DNA of 64,000 nucleotides, from contig NC_092674.1 in the NCBI RefSeq assembly GCF_964355755.1, forward strand, positions 25,076,001 through 25,140,000, given 5' to 3'. The notes below the pieces were generated by a model. That model was not told the origin of the DNA. It worked only from the letters and a program-made list of their open reading frames with translations, and ran no database searches. The stretch comes from Antedon mediterranea (lineage: Eukaryota; Echinodermata; Crinoidea; Comatulida; Antedonidae). This document shows, piece by piece, positions 21,901 through 28,429 of the stretch. Each line of letters opens with the position of its first letter. Positions within the stretch are counted from its first letter, which is position 1. A program made the translations under genes and the position numbers.

Positions 21901-24868
21901 ATTCCATGCTAGTTCTTATATTGTTATTAAGACAGGCAATATTTCAAAATCGGACAATGATATTTATTGGAAAATTTTGTTGTTTTGGTTTATCATGGAT
22001 TTTATTACTTTATTCCGACTCACTGCATATCAAAATAACAACAATTATGTCAAGGAATGGTTATTTATTAATAAGTAATGATACCATTTTGTAAATTTAA
22101 ATTTATTCGGACAAGTTTATACTAAAAAAAAGTTAAACTTAACTGAAAAATAAATCTATAGAAATATGATAGTAGCCATAGCTATAACAGTATGGAAACA
22201 TACTCCCATAACGCAGCTAGTAATCGGCGCAAAGTTATGTCTTGATCTAACCTGTACCCATTTATACACCTGGGTGGAGAGAGGCAAACGTAAGTCAAGT
22301 ATCTTGCCTAAGGATACAAGCAATGCAGCAAGAGTTGGATTCGAACCTCGATCTCACGATCAGTAGTCCAACGTCCAACACACTGCGCCACATGCCATAG
22401 GATTTGTTTTATTTTTCTACTATATACCAATACCTAAATTTTATTTATTTTTTTTTGAGTAATCATGGAACCTAGATTTTGAGAGATTTATGCTGTGCTC
22501 ATTAGAACATTTGAATTTTGGTTTTTATCAGTTTACAACGTGTTCATTGCTGTTGGTGAACTTGAAACCACAGTTGTCAACTAAGGGTAGAATTTCTTCC
22601 TCGATTTGGATGTGTGAAAAAATAGAGGATGAGGAATGTATTGCCTGTATTAAATTAAATTTGAATTAAACCTGTGTAATAATAATATTATATCAAATCT
22701 TTGTATATTTCTAATCAAATGAATAATATAAAGTATGTTTTTTTTCTTTTTGTAGAGGATGTTGAAAACAACAAGAGTGATTTTTCTGACTCAAAAACAG
22801 CACCAGTTGTTGGCAATGATAGTCGTAAGTATCCATATATGGGCACATCACATTTTTTACAAGCTTTACATTGTGGTAGCTTGAGAAAACACCTTGAATT
22901 GAATGATTTGTTACAACATGACTACTGTATGTTAAGATTTTTTGTTGTTGTTTTTTGTGCCATGTATATTTTTTTTATTCGCATGATAATTGTTTTTGCA
23001 GATTCCATAATGTGGTTGATGGCAAGTCTTTTGTTACTAATTCTAATATTGTTAGTAATTTATGATATCAGGAAAAGAGCCAACAGGTGGGACATTATTA
23101 TTATCATCCAATATCACACCTTCAACATTGACGACATGATCATTATCATCATCTCTAATATCACACCTTCAATATTGAAGACATGATCATTATAATCATC
23201 TCCAATATTACACAGTTAACATTGACATCATAATCATTATCATCTCTCCAATATCACACCTTCAATATTAACATCATGATCATTATCATCATCTCCAATA
23301 TCACACCTTCAACATTGAAGACATGTTGAAGACATGATCATCATCATTTCTCCAATATCACACCTTCAACATTGACAACATAATCATCATCATCATTTCC
23401 AATATCACACCTTCAATATTGATGACGTGATCATTATCATCATCTCCAATATCACACCTTCAACATTGATGACATGATCATTATCATCATCTCCAATATC
23501 ACACCTTCAACATTGAAGACAGGATCATTATCATCATCTCCAATATTACACCTTCAACATTGATGACATGATCATTATCATCATCTCCAATATCACACCT
23601 TCAACATTGATGACATGATCATTATCATCATCTCCAATATCACACCTTCAACATTGACATCATGATCATTATCATCATCTAAAATATTAAACCTTCAACA
23701 TTGAAGACATGATCATTATCATCATCTCCAATATCACACCTTCAACATTGAAGACATGTTGAAGACATGATCATTATCATTTCTCCAATATCACACCTTC
23801 AACATTGACAAAATGATCATTATCATCATCTCCAATATCACACCTTCAATATTGACAACATAATCATTATCATCATTTCCAATATCACACCTTCAATATT
23901 GACGACATGATCATTATCAACATCTCCAATATCACACCTTCAACATTGATGACATGATCATTATCATCATCTCCAATATCACACCTTCAACATTGAAGAC
24001 AGGATCATTATCTTCAACATTGATGACATGATCATTATCATCATCTCCAATATCACACCTTCAACATTGATGACATGTTCATTATCATCATCTCCAATAT
24101 CACACCTTCAACATTGACATCATGATCATTATCATCATCTAAAATATTACACCTTCAACATTGAAGACATGATCATTATCATCATCTCCAATATCACACC
24201 TTCAACATTGAAGACATGTTGAAGACATGATCATTATCATTTCTCCAATATCACACCTTCAACATTGACAAAATGATAATTATCATCATCTCCAATATCA
24301 CACCTTCAATATTGACGACATGATCATTATCATCATCTCCAATATCACACCTTCAACATTGAAGACATGATCATTATCATCATCTCCAATATCACACCTT
24401 CAACATTGACATCATGATCATTATCATCATCTCCAATGTCACACTTTCTACATTGACATCATCATCATTATCATTGTCATCATCGTCAACATAGTCAACT
24501 TCATCAACATGTTCATCAACATCAAAATCATTGGATTGAAAATTTAAATTTGCATGTAAATCAATTTGATGTTTACACAGGAGTAGAATTGTAATTATTT
24601 GTCACAAAATCAAAGAAGATTAATGGACTATTCCCTCATTTGCATAAATCTCAGATCATGATCATTTTGATAATAATTAACATGTACTGTATATGACATA
24701 AACAATTATACATATTTCAGGTTACATTGCAAACCAGTTCGTTTCAACTGTGCAGGCAGGAAAGACAATGAGGGTGAGCTTCAGTTGCTAAGCCATGACG
24801 TCACTAGTCAACAGCACGAGTCGGCGTTACAGGAACAAGACACCAACGACAACTCCTGGCCTGCGTAG
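659..24868 (+). CDS. SRCR-sushi type I membrane receptor gene (5' partial, 16 exons seen)
   Basis: A cell-surface scavenger-receptor-like gene. Exons: 659-988, 1553-1582, 1833-2135, 2590-2622, 3176-3484, 3884-4174, 4532-4861, 5405-5571, 6544-6670, 6991-7296, 7944-8117, 9270-9437, 10282-10440, 22756-22824, 23002-23086, 24721-24868. Joined they give 1008 residues and a stop. The order is SRCR1, linker, SRCR2, linker, SRCR3-7, CCP1-3, stalk, one transmembrane helix, and a cytoplasmic tail of about 55 residues. Nearly all introns are phase 1, as expected for shuffled extracellular domains. No start codon or signal peptide is visible, and the first exon seen begins in mid-codon, so the 5' end lies to the left. 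SRCR/CCP receptors in invertebrates are known as large families thought to act in recognition of microbes or self; the ligand here is unknown. The tail has no tyrosine, hence no ITAM/ITIM-type motif. Confidence 0.92.
1007..1165 (+). repeat. SINE body copy (5'-truncated)
   Basis: About 155 bases matching the repeat at 5965-6125 (shared runs such as ATACTTGTAATAAGACTTTG and GGATTGCCACCTTTAAGAA, ending in AAATATATAAAA). The tRNA-like head present at 5865 is missing. It abuts a 19-base copy of SRCR1 coding sequence at 988-1006. Confidence 0.75.
1553..1582 (+). CDS. 30-nt linker micro-exon 1
   Basis: Thirty bases between acceptor TTTTTTAG and donor GTAAGTAA, phase 1-1. With the flanking split codons it encodes EPSGEPPDTQP, a proline- and acid-rich spacer between SRCR1 and SRCR2. 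It is far too short for an ORF search. The support is the strong acceptor and donor, the matching phase, and the very similar micro-exon at 2590. Confidence 0.82.
1833..2135 (+). CDS. Exon: SRCR domain 2
   Basis: Acceptor TTTTTGTAG; phase 1 at both ends. It reads SIRLVGGLSRLSGRVEI and has YGTVCDD, CRQLGF, the vicinal pair in SVCCQSFG, LDGLQC and HNCEHFEDAGVNC: eight cysteines, a canonical SRCR pattern. The donor GTACAG is weak but gives the right phase, and the domain is complete at that point. The reading frame runs on into the intron to a stop at 2218. Confidence 0.92.
2590..2622 (+). CDS. 33-nt linker micro-exon 2
   Basis: Acceptor ATATTACAG, donor GTAAGTTT, phase 1-1. With split codons it encodes SLPKPTPDLPTD, a proline-rich spacer between SRCR2 and SRCR3. 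It resembles micro-exon 1 in size, phase and composition, so the two may be copies of one ancestral linker exon. Confidence 0.82.
2719..3066 (-). mobile_element. 5S rRNA-headed SINE (SINE3-like), copy a
   Basis: The 2961-3066 part reads as the reverse complement of 5S rRNA: CAGCACCCGGTAATCCCAG, ATGGTCT, AAGCTCTAACCGAGCCCAAC, GTTGCTTAACTC, TGATCTG. On the minus strand this is a 5S head with the internal control region, followed by a body shared with the copies at 7572 and 45564 (CAATGTCAATTAGTC, AAGGGCTTCTC, GCAGTGCTGATTT). Confidence 0.82.
3176..3484 (+). CDS. Exon: SRCR domain 3
   Basis: Acceptor GTTTTACAG and donor GTAAGTC, phase 1-1. The sequence runs GQIRLSDGDDFQGRVEIF, then WGTVCDD, CRQLGY, KRCCPWFG, LDDLQC and GNCGHFEDVGVRC, with eight cysteines including the family-specific CC before FG. 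Canonical SRCR domain. A 5S-derived SINE lies in the preceding intron, ending about 110 bases upstream. Confidence 0.93.
3800..3870 (+). mobile_element. LINE 3'-tail remnant
   Basis: GTTTGAAATAAAATTTGAAT followed by TGAAATTAT: an AATAAA hexamer and (TTGAA)-type short tandem tail, as seen at 3' ends of CR1/L2-like LINEs. No coding part is preserved. It lies immediately before the SRCR4 acceptor. Confidence 0.4.
3884..4174 (+). CDS. Exon: SRCR domain 4 (degenerate)
   Basis: Acceptor TTGTTCTTAG and donor GTAAGTC, phase 1-1. It begins SVRLNSTISEFEGRLEL and keeps the SRCR spacing, but WGTVCDD has become WVAICSED, CRQLG has become CLHAGG, and the CC pair and FG are missing. Six cysteines remain. 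It is an SRCR domain by position, length and frame, with a decayed or specialised core. An LTCNK stretch closes the domain. A LINE-type 3' tail lies just before the acceptor. Confidence 0.85.
4175..4531. other. Intron between SRCR4 and SRCR5
   Basis: AT-rich intron with no recognisable repeat. The plus frame is partly open upstream of the SRCR5 acceptor, but this is intronic sequence without SRCR features. Confidence 0.6.
4532..4861 (+). CDS. Exon: SRCR domain 5
   Basis: Acceptor ATTTACAG and donor GTAAGTC, phase 1-1. It reads PLRLVGGKHPLEGRVEIF, WGTVCDD, CRQLGN, AVCCGAFGAG, MDNVAC, HRGWNVNNCDHFEDAG and LIC. Eight cysteines, canonical, with the CC-x-x-FG signature. It is a few residues longer than SRCR2 and SRCR3, between CRQLG and the CC pair. 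Confidence 0.93.
4862..5404. other. Intron between SRCR5 and SRCR6
   Basis: Holds a short local inverted pair around 4995-5055 (ATTGTATTTTTTGCTACACA and related TTTTGCTATGCTACAC runs) and a possible LINE tail near 5225-5310 (GTGGAAATAAAGC). No coding sequence seen. Confidence 0.5.
5405..5571 (+). CDS. Exon: SRCR domain 6, first half
   Basis: Acceptor GTTTTAAAG; phase 1 start, phase 0 end before GTGAGTG. It encodes TRLVDGESLLEGRLQVL and continues through CRQLF to EYDL. This is the only SRCR domain in the gene divided by an intron. The WGTVCDD cysteine is absent (WLSVASYN) and the domain is strongly diverged. Confidence 0.82.
5865..6125 (+). mobile_element. tRNA-headed SINE in the SRCR6 intron
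   Basis: The head at about 5865-5935 is tRNA-like: AGTGGTTATGATGCTTGACT as A-box region and GGGTTCAAGTGC as B box. The body from 5965 matches 1010-1165 and ends in an A-rich stretch. It lies in the only intron that splits an SRCR domain. Confidence 0.7.
6256..6366. mobile_element. MITE-A copy 1
   Basis: Inverted ends CTTGTCTACACTATCAAACT and GTTTGATAGTGTAGACAGAG. One of nine copies or remnants of the family in this window; slightly short and decayed at the left end. Confidence 0.85.
6544..6670 (+). CDS. Exon: SRCR domain 6, second half
   Basis: Acceptor TCTCTTCAG; phase 0 start, phase 1 end before GTATCT. It begins DEDASKIISNVNCAG and ends VKVVGVACS, completing the domain begun at 5405. Only four cysteines remain in the whole domain, against eight in the canonical ones. 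Phase agreement with both neighbours supports it as coding rather than relic. Confidence 0.8.
6991..7296 (+). CDS. Exon: SRCR domain 7 (divergent)
   Basis: Acceptor TTTCTTAG and donor GTATGATG, phase 1-1. It reads MRLVGGNRANEGRIEV, WNSICAYGF, CRQAGF, DKFGPAP, SELQC and VAGVQC. The WGTVCDD and HNCGHHEDAG signatures are both changed, and the CC pair is replaced by other cysteines. This is the last SRCR before the sushi domains. Confidence 0.88.
7325..7477. mobile_element. MITE-A copy 2
   Basis: About 153 bases with inverted ends AAGCTCTGTCTACACTATCA and TGATAGTGTAGATAGAGCTT. The interior contains TTTGACA, GTGCCCAAATATG and GTCACATAAAG blocks shared by all copies. Flanks TTA...TTA (or TA) suggest a short T/A target duplication. 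Confidence 0.9.
7572..7892 (-). mobile_element. 5S rRNA-headed SINE (SINE3-like), copy b
   Basis: Same body and head as the element at 2719. The 5S-like part is near 7820-7892 (CAGCACCTGATATTCCA, GATGGTCTCCCATCCAAGCT, CTCACCAGGCCAA), antisense to the host gene. It lies between SRCR7 and CCP1. Confidence 0.82.
7944..8117 (+). CDS. Exon: sushi/CCP domain 1
   Basis: Acceptor TTATCTAG and donor GTAAGA, phase 1-1. It encodes a CCP module of about 57 residues: CDFPGRLLNGKV, VTLECNEGYTLSG, SNITC, CAWKSALPVC. The usual CCP pattern is visible (four cysteines, C-x-x-GY and a tryptophan before the last cysteine), with one additional cysteine in CENCAW. Confidence 0.92.
8126..8345 (+). mobile_element. 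tRNA-like SINE between CCP1 and CCP2
   Basis: Starts with GTGGTGTGCTGGTTAACATG (A-box-like) and GGGTTCTGGGTTCAATTC (B-box-like) about 35 bases apart, then an AT-rich body. It is diverged and has only weak similarity to the other tRNA SINEs here; family unknown. Confidence 0.5.
8346..9269. other. Intron sequence before CCP2
   Basis: Mostly unique AT-rich DNA. Around 8405-8550 there is a decayed GCGTCC-rich patch (ATTGCGTCCCACTTGGAC, CCTTGCGTCCTTGGG) resembling the MITE-B family. At 9171-9200 there is a C-run followed by (AC)n. No exon seen. Confidence 0.5.
9270..9437 (+). CDS. Exon: sushi/CCP domain 2
   Basis: Acceptor TTTCTCTAG and donor GTATAC, phase 1-1. Motifs are NCTDPPNILNATV, YYKCLDGYYSNE, TCDSGKWSGPGIKC. 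It is a standard CCP module and nearly a copy of CCP3, implying a later exon duplication than the one that gave CCP1. The module has one N-linked glycosylation sequon (NAT) and a second (NCT) at its start. Confidence 0.93.
9553..9703. mobile_element. MITE-A copy 3
   Basis: Clean copy with inverted ends AAGCTCTGTCTACACTATCA and GATAGTGTAGACAGAGCTT, interior ATGATGATGTCATATCACTA and TTGTCAAACTAGTTTGATAG. It lies between CCP2 and CCP3. Confidence 0.92.
9704..10281. other. Intron sequence before CCP3
   Basis: AT-rich. GAAAGAAATAAATTTTATTT followed by TGAATTGAATTAA at about 10063-10095 looks like a LINE 3' tail. Nothing else recognised. Confidence 0.5.
10282..10440 (+). CDS. Exon: sushi/CCP domain 3
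   Basis: Acceptor ATTTTTTAG and donor GTAAGTAA, phase 1-1. Motifs are CPDPPRIENAEV, HYKCLDGYHSND, TCDSENWSGPGITC, closely matching CCP2. Retention of the following intron would add only a few residues before an in-frame TAA about six bases past the exon, so an unspliced transcript would encode a receptor lacking a membrane anchor. Confidence 0.93.
10801..10872 (-). repeat. tRNA-like module in tandem copy 1
   Basis: On the minus strand, TATGGCTCGATGGTCTGTGC (A-box-like, one mismatch in TGGCTCGATGG) is followed by GATCGAGTCTCACC with a B-box match (GATCGAGTC). Spacing is tRNA-like, but no acceptor stem was found. It suggests a SINE-type promoter inside the repeated unit. Confidence 0.5.
12213..12284 (-). 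repeat. tRNA-like module in tandem copy 2
   Basis: Second copy of the module at 10801, displaced by exactly the 1412-base period, with the same A- and B-box-like sequences. Confidence 0.5.
13286..13393. repeat. Two 54-bp units with long palindromes
   Basis: Unit AATAAAGATTTTGACAGAAT... repeated twice, each ending in a palindrome with arms AGGTTATATGCAT and ATGCATATAACCT (loops ATC and GATA). The same half-arm, AGGTTATATGCAT, is near the start of each 1.41-kb tandem copy (about 10482 and 11895), tying these palindromes to the duplicated element. Confidence 0.85.
13531..13650. mobile_element. MITE-A copy 4 (3'-truncated)
   Basis: Left end AAGCTCCGTTTACACTATCA and typical interior (TATGTGACAAAG, ATGATATCACTACC, GGGCACATC), but the right inverted end is missing. 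Confidence 0.8.
13651..14065. other. Unassigned intron sequence
   Basis: AT-rich DNA between MITE-A copy 4 and the long-TIR transposon. No ORF, repeat or RNA gene recognised. Confidence 0.5.
14793..15119 (+). pseudogene. Transposase fragment, part 1
   Basis: An open frame, preceded by a possible acceptor (GATTGCAG), encodes MKKVHYFTDGCGGQYKNKYN, then HHQEDFGLDAEWNFFATSHG and CDGIGGTVKRL. The FTDGxxxQYKN, FFATSHGK and CDGxGGTVKR blocks are typical of a transposase family found in many animals; the aspartates in TDG and CDG are candidate catalytic residues. The frame runs into SINE sequence after about 15119 and stops at 15173. Confidence 0.75.
15119..15473 (-). mobile_element. tRNA-headed SINE inserted in the transposase
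   Basis: Minus strand. The head at 15473-15379 begins GCGAGTCATATGGCCGAGCG, has A box TGGCCGAGCGG, B box GGTTCGAGGCC, and closes with GACTCGC: a perfect 7-bp acceptor stem. The long middle suggests a Leu/Ser-type tRNA. The body contains ACTCTTTTTCAAATAATGAA and a GGGGTAACCCCCTACTC core (plus-strand reading), and the T-rich stretch at 15119-15145 would be its A-rich tail. No clear target duplication was found. Confidence 0.82.
15478..15990 (+). pseudogene. Transposase fragment, part 2
   Basis: Open frame of up to 170 codons beyond the SINE, in a different frame from part 1. It begins MDIPGINFFHEGIDEVSTVE and continues to VCCSYDGVPWIGLVVDVS, FMHPHGSAKTFYWPSKED and a stop at 15988-15990. It has the look of the C-terminal part of the same transposase. 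Apart from the SINE the coding sequence is still open. Confidence 0.7.
16785..17150. repeat. Diverged tandem pair, about 190-bp period
   Basis: 16797-16985 and 16990-17150 share TTCAATAATGAATTTGAATA / TTAAATAATGAATTTTAATA, TAATGTAACCATTGTTCATA, AGAAACATAAGGTGCT and TCATCTAACC. An old two-copy tandem duplication of unknown origin. Confidence 0.7.
17250..17305. mobile_element. MITE-A remnant
   Basis: CTACACTATCAAAGTTTGACA and nearby GTGATGGTGCCC resemble the left part of MITE-A; most of the element is gone. Confidence 0.5.
17306..19700. other. Unassigned intron sequence
   Basis: AT-rich intron DNA. Open frames up to about 111 codons (for example minus 17751-18086) have no recognisable domain or splice support. 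Nothing annotated. Confidence 0.5.
19715..20010 (-). mobile_element. SINE with the 15.2-kb body and a 5S-like head
   Basis: The left part (CACCGGGAGACAATCCCCTA, CTCTTTTTTCGAATAGTG, GTTCTTTAATGTGCAC, CATCTGAAGGATGAGG) aligns by eye with the body of the tRNA-headed SINE at 15119-15473. The right end (CAGCACCCGCCACTATCTCC, CATCCAAAACGCAACC, GAGCCCAAT) resembles antisense 5S rRNA, as in the elements at 2719 and 45564. A GGCTCGAAGCC near 19892 may be a B-box relic. Confidence 0.6.
20215..20275 (+). mobile_element. Possible LINE 3'-tail remnant
   Basis: TTATGTGGAAGAAATAAATG followed by TTGATCTGATTCTGAATTG resembles other LINE ends in the window. Short and diverged. Confidence 0.3.
20719..21035 (+). 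mobile_element. tRNA-headed SINE, family 2, plus orientation
   Basis: The head GGCGTGTGGTGCAGTTTGTT and GTGGTTCGAATCC provide A- and B-box-like sequences. The core has CCTTAGGCAAGACACTTTAC, TGCCTCTCTCCACCCAGGTG and TATAAAATAGTTACCGG, ending in an A-rich tail. The element at 22186-22402 is the same family inverted. The core resembles widely conserved metazoan SINE cores; that comparison is from memory. Confidence 0.82.
21036..22185. other. Unassigned intron sequence
   Basis: AT-rich. GTTATTTATTCTTTATTTCG near 21335 looks like an antisense LINE tail. No gene seen. Confidence 0.45.
22186..22402 (-). mobile_element. tRNA-headed SINE, family 2, minus orientation
   Basis: Reverse complement of the element at 20719: CATACTCCCATAACGCAGCT, TACACCTGGGTGGAGAGAGG, TATCTTGCCTAAGGATACAA, and the B box as GGATTCGAACC. 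The pair forms an inverted repeat with a loop of about 1.15 kb inside the intron. Confidence 0.85.
22756..22824 (+). CDS. Exon: extracellular stalk
   Basis: Acceptor TTTTTGTAG and donor GTAAGTATC, phase 1-1. It encodes DVENNKSDFSDSKTAPVVG plus NDS, a polar, low-complexity juxtamembrane spacer. It lies 12.3 kb beyond CCP3 but matches its splice phase and sits just before the membrane exon, so I place it in this gene. Confidence 0.75.
23002..23086 (+). CDS. Exon: transmembrane segment
   Basis: Acceptor GTTTTTGCAG and donor GTGGGAC, phase 1 start, phase 2 end. It encodes a hydrophobic run WLMASLLLLILILLVIY of about 20 residues followed by the basic stop-transfer stretch DIRKRANR. That order (hydrophobic, then basic) fits a type I protein with extracellular SRCR/CCP domains. 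A 47-bp minisatellite begins right after the donor. Confidence 0.88.
23100..24450 (+). repeat. 47-bp minisatellite with higher-order structure
   Basis: About 28 units of a 47-base repeat built on CATGATCATTATCATCATCT, CCAATATCACACCTTCAACA, TTGAAGA. Variants recur in order: the insertion GAAGACATGTTGAAG appears near 23317, 23750 and 24210, so blocks of about 430-460 bases were duplicated as well. It fills most of the intron between the membrane and tail exons. Confidence 0.95.
24721..24868 (+). CDS. Exon: cytoplasmic tail and stop codon
   Basis: Acceptor ACATATTTCAG; the phase 2 start joins the transmembrane exon to give RLHCKPVRFNCAGRK, then an acidic, glutamine-rich tail with ELQLLSHD and QEQDTNDNSWPA before TAG at 24866-24868. 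There are no tyrosines and no recognised kinase or adaptor domain. An acidic residue near LL is suggestive of sorting, but it does not match the dileucine consensus spacing. Confidence 0.82.
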
Positions 24869-26600
24869 CGGTAAAGCTGAATTTCGCAAAGTTGAATTTC
24901 ATGCGTTTTAACAATTTAAATATAGCAGCATCATGTTGATTTTAAATCAGTTATTGTTCTTTCAGATTGCCCACTAATACTTTTTATTTTTAGCTGGGCT
25001 TTTTTATTTATTTGTAGATTGCTGAATCATTCAATAGGGCAAGGCCACATCCATTATTTACCCATCCTACACCTTAACATTGATGTGCCCTAAATATTGC
25101 CTCTTGTTTCACGGGAAAGTCACCCCTTAATAGAGGTGTCCCCCAAATAGGGGTTTATTGTTCAGTTACAGTAAACTTTGAACACAAAATATCATGATCA
25201 TCAGATTGTTGTGAGGCAAGTTGCTATAGTAGGCCTACATACTGTACTATAACCGCACAGATGCTTTAAGATTTTGATTGGCTTCCACACTAACCTTTAC
25301 AACTTTGCTCTTGAGCAGTTGTTCACATGAATGTCCGCCTGACTAACTTAAGGCATCAGACTATTACTATGAAAGAATGGATTCTAATATGCAATTAGTG
25401 TAATTGGAACACATAACAATTAGTATAATTATACGACATAAACAGAGTCAATAATAAATGCAATAGTTACCAGAGGGCAATATTTTTATGCATTATTAAT
25501 TTATTCCTTATGCACTAATTTTACAATATCATGATTAGTAGTTTGCACATGATTGGTTCTAAACTGTGCGTAAACTATGTCAGTATTAGTACAATATAAC
25601 ACAGAAGGTGTTTTGCACGAGCTATACCAACATTTTAAATATTTACTAAATTATTCATAATTCATAATAAGAATACAGTAACTACTAATGCTACAAAATA
25701 TGTATTTCTCATAAAAATGTCCCAAATCAAATTGAATTATTATTTACATAACCGTAATTATGTTTCTGATTTTTATCTTTGATAGTCAGCACAGTCTTCA
25801 GTTGTAAAAAGTAAAGCAAAATTGCTTTAGTAGTAGAATACTCGCCCACGCGCAAACAATCTTAACAAAAGTCACATACATCCTACAAAGCCAAATAATA
25901 TCAGTTCAATCATAGTATGCTTACGCTAGAAAAATATAGTGCCTTAATTTATGGTATACTATATATGATTGGTGATTATATTTTGCGATGTTCAATATGT
26001 TTAACAAACTGCGTAACAGCTCATTCTGTAAAGCCAAGTTATTCCAGTTTATCTATGGTATGCTTACGCTTAAGAAAAATAGTTCCATAAGTTGTGATTT
26101 GAAGGTAGTTGCATTTATTCATGCGTAAGATCTTATATCCATGTATGGCCTTCGTTGTGACAGGTTGCGTCTTTTATGGCTTAATTTCTTCAGAAATTGG
26201 ATATCAAATGAGCAAAAATTTTTTTTTAACACCAACGTGCCTTCCGATGATAAATTCATCTTTATTTTATGACTAATGGATTTCTTTTTGTCATTTTTAA
26301 GCCGGAACATAATTTTATAGAAAACGATATTTTAAAAATATATTAGTTTTTGTGCATTTCAAATTTTTGTAATGAATTTTCATGATGAGTTGAGTGAATG
26401 AAACATCGAATGTTTTTTTTTACGCTGTGATATTTGTGTGTGATTTTATATGTAAAGAAGTTTTTAATAATTACTAATTAGTCAATGACAGATAACCAAA
26501 ATTAAATAATATTATTGGGGAACCTTGCATTTTCTAACCACCCTTAACCTTTTGAAGACGAGGCCCGTATCCCATATGGGGTAATTTACTGTCCCAGGAC
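24869..26600. other. 3' flank of the SRCR-CCP gene
   Basis: Probable 3' UTR followed by AT-rich intergenic DNA. Apart from a candidate AATAAA at 25453, nothing was recognised. Confidence 0.5.
25453..25458 (+). promoter_or_regulatory. Possible polyadenylation signal of the SRCR-CCP gene
   Basis: AATAAA in the context TCAATAATAAATGC, about 585 bases after the stop codon. It is a common hexamer in AT-rich DNA, so this is only a candidate; no GT-rich downstream element was established. Confidence 0.25.
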
Positions 26601-26609
26601 GCAAGGCCC

Positions 26610-26985
26610 GTGTATTCAATTCAATTCAACTTTTATTTCAGCTGTCCATAATGGTATAATACATTACAAAAAAAAAAGATGAAGGAGAAAGGACCTAAAC
26701 TTTTATGTATTGGTATATAATGCCTCTCTCCATTTGTAGTTCATGTTTGAATCCATCAACAAATATTTATATATACAAATTAACATTCTGTTTTCGCTTT
26801 TCATTATTCTTGTAAGAAATCGGAAAGTCGAAATCCTCAAATATTCATAAAATGATGGAATATTGTTTTCCACAAACAAATTGCTCGCACTAACAAATCT
26901 GGGTTGTCCCAACAACCTCCGCAAAGTATCATTATAACAAACTTTAAGTCGGTATATGGGTTGACTTTTTGGAGTCACGTAATTG
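26610..26985 (-). mobile_element. 5'-truncated LINE (CR1/L2-like?) with RT C-terminal fragment
   Basis: Minus strand: the open frame 26978-26703 encodes IYRLKVCYNDTLRRLLGQPR, SASNLFVENNIPSFYEYLR and FRFLTRIMKSEN, the pattern found at the C-terminal end of LINE reverse-transcriptase ORFs (LKVAYN....LLG.PR..SAS..F). It is followed by AATAAAAGTTGAATTGAATT, a short tandem 3' tail. Only the last ~90 codons remain, so the copy is dead. Confidence 0.78.
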
Positions 26986-26990
26986 CACTT

Positions 26991-28425
26991 TTTGAGGCTT
27001 TGACCTTTAACCTAGGTAAAAAAAATGCAATTTTTCAGAAGGCCATTTCACATTACAATAAAACCAACAATTGCAGAAAGTTACAGTCATAAAAATGTGT
27101 ATGTGCAATGGGTTTGTATAAGGGCTAACATGTCATCCTAACTATGTGCTGTTACGGGCCCTATGAGGTACAAACTTCATCGCATGTGTTTGATTCATCA
27201 TACTCATGGTGTGACTATTGAAACTGAAATTTCTAATATGTACATTTTTTATATGAAACTAATTATTATTCTATGCAATTACTATGTGTCTTGGTGTATT
27301 TAATTAACATTTTAATACCTTTTTATATAATTAAGTACTGTGCAAGCTTTAAAAGCAAGTTTTATGTCGGAAGTTTCATTAATTTGTTATTACAATTAAA
27401 AAGAGAAAGAAATGAAGTAATAATTTTAAAATGAAAAAGTCGGACTTTACTTATTCTGGGCATTCTTTTTTTTGTATGTTTCACATTAAATTTTGAAAAG
27501 TAGCCACAGATAGGGGTCACTGAGATTCTGTTGTATTATGATTGCTCCCCCCCCCCACCCTATTGTTACATCCCATGTAGGGGAATCAATTTTTTAGTTT
27601 TTTTTAACATTCCAAATATTAAGATATGCACATGTTTTCAGTCCTGCCTGACTCTTATTTTCTGTATTAAATCAAATATCTAAATTTGCATAATTCGAAC
27701 CTTTTTCGTGATGTTTTAAATCATACAATGATGATAAACATTTTGTAGTTCCAGACAATTTACTGTGCCCCATTTTAGAAATGTCATGAATTAAATTAAG
27801 TAAACATTGTTATGAAGACATTTAAATAGATTGTTTTACATAAAATTATTGATTTTATTAGTTGGACTGTCGCTTTAGTAGTGTAATAACCCAATCTGAA
27901 ATGGTACTAAATACTATACGTATAGCTATGATTGTGAGATAGGTTGTTGAATTCGAACCAAAGACCATAAGAATTTTCAGCTTTTAAGATGTTGAGTGAG
28001 ATTAAACACATGTAAAGCAGCGGGTACTGCAACATTTAAAAATATATAATTATATATTTCGTGGAATTGTTCACAAAGAGAACCAAATACTGTGTGATAT
28101 ACGTGAGTTCGAACCCATGCTTATCAGTAGTTTTTTAATAATAAGGGTTTGAGTGAATTAATTTTTATTTATCAATGTAGTATTATTTCATACAGTATTA
28201 TTTTTGTCGTCGCTTAGACCTTGACAATCTAAACTATTAATTATTGATGCGATAACCTTTGTATTAAATATTTATGAGTATTTTTTGTATTTTTAAGTAC
28301 ACTTTTTTAGAACACGCATTGAGTATGAACTGTGGTAAAATATAACTGACTTGTGTAGTGTATTCTATATAGTTAATTCAACAATGAAATGGAAAAAATA
28401 ATATCAATAATATTTGCTACAATTT
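26991..28425. other. Intergenic, nothing recognised
   Basis: AT-rich unique sequence with a C-run at 27547-27557. No coding sequence, RNA gene or repeat identified. Confidence 0.5.
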
Positions 28426-28429
28426 GTAT

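Noticed and set aside
23100-24450. CRISPR-like array
   Set aside because: Units are contiguous, with no unique spacers, in a eukaryotic intron; it is a minisatellite. The same holds for 56255-56445 and 59895-60290.
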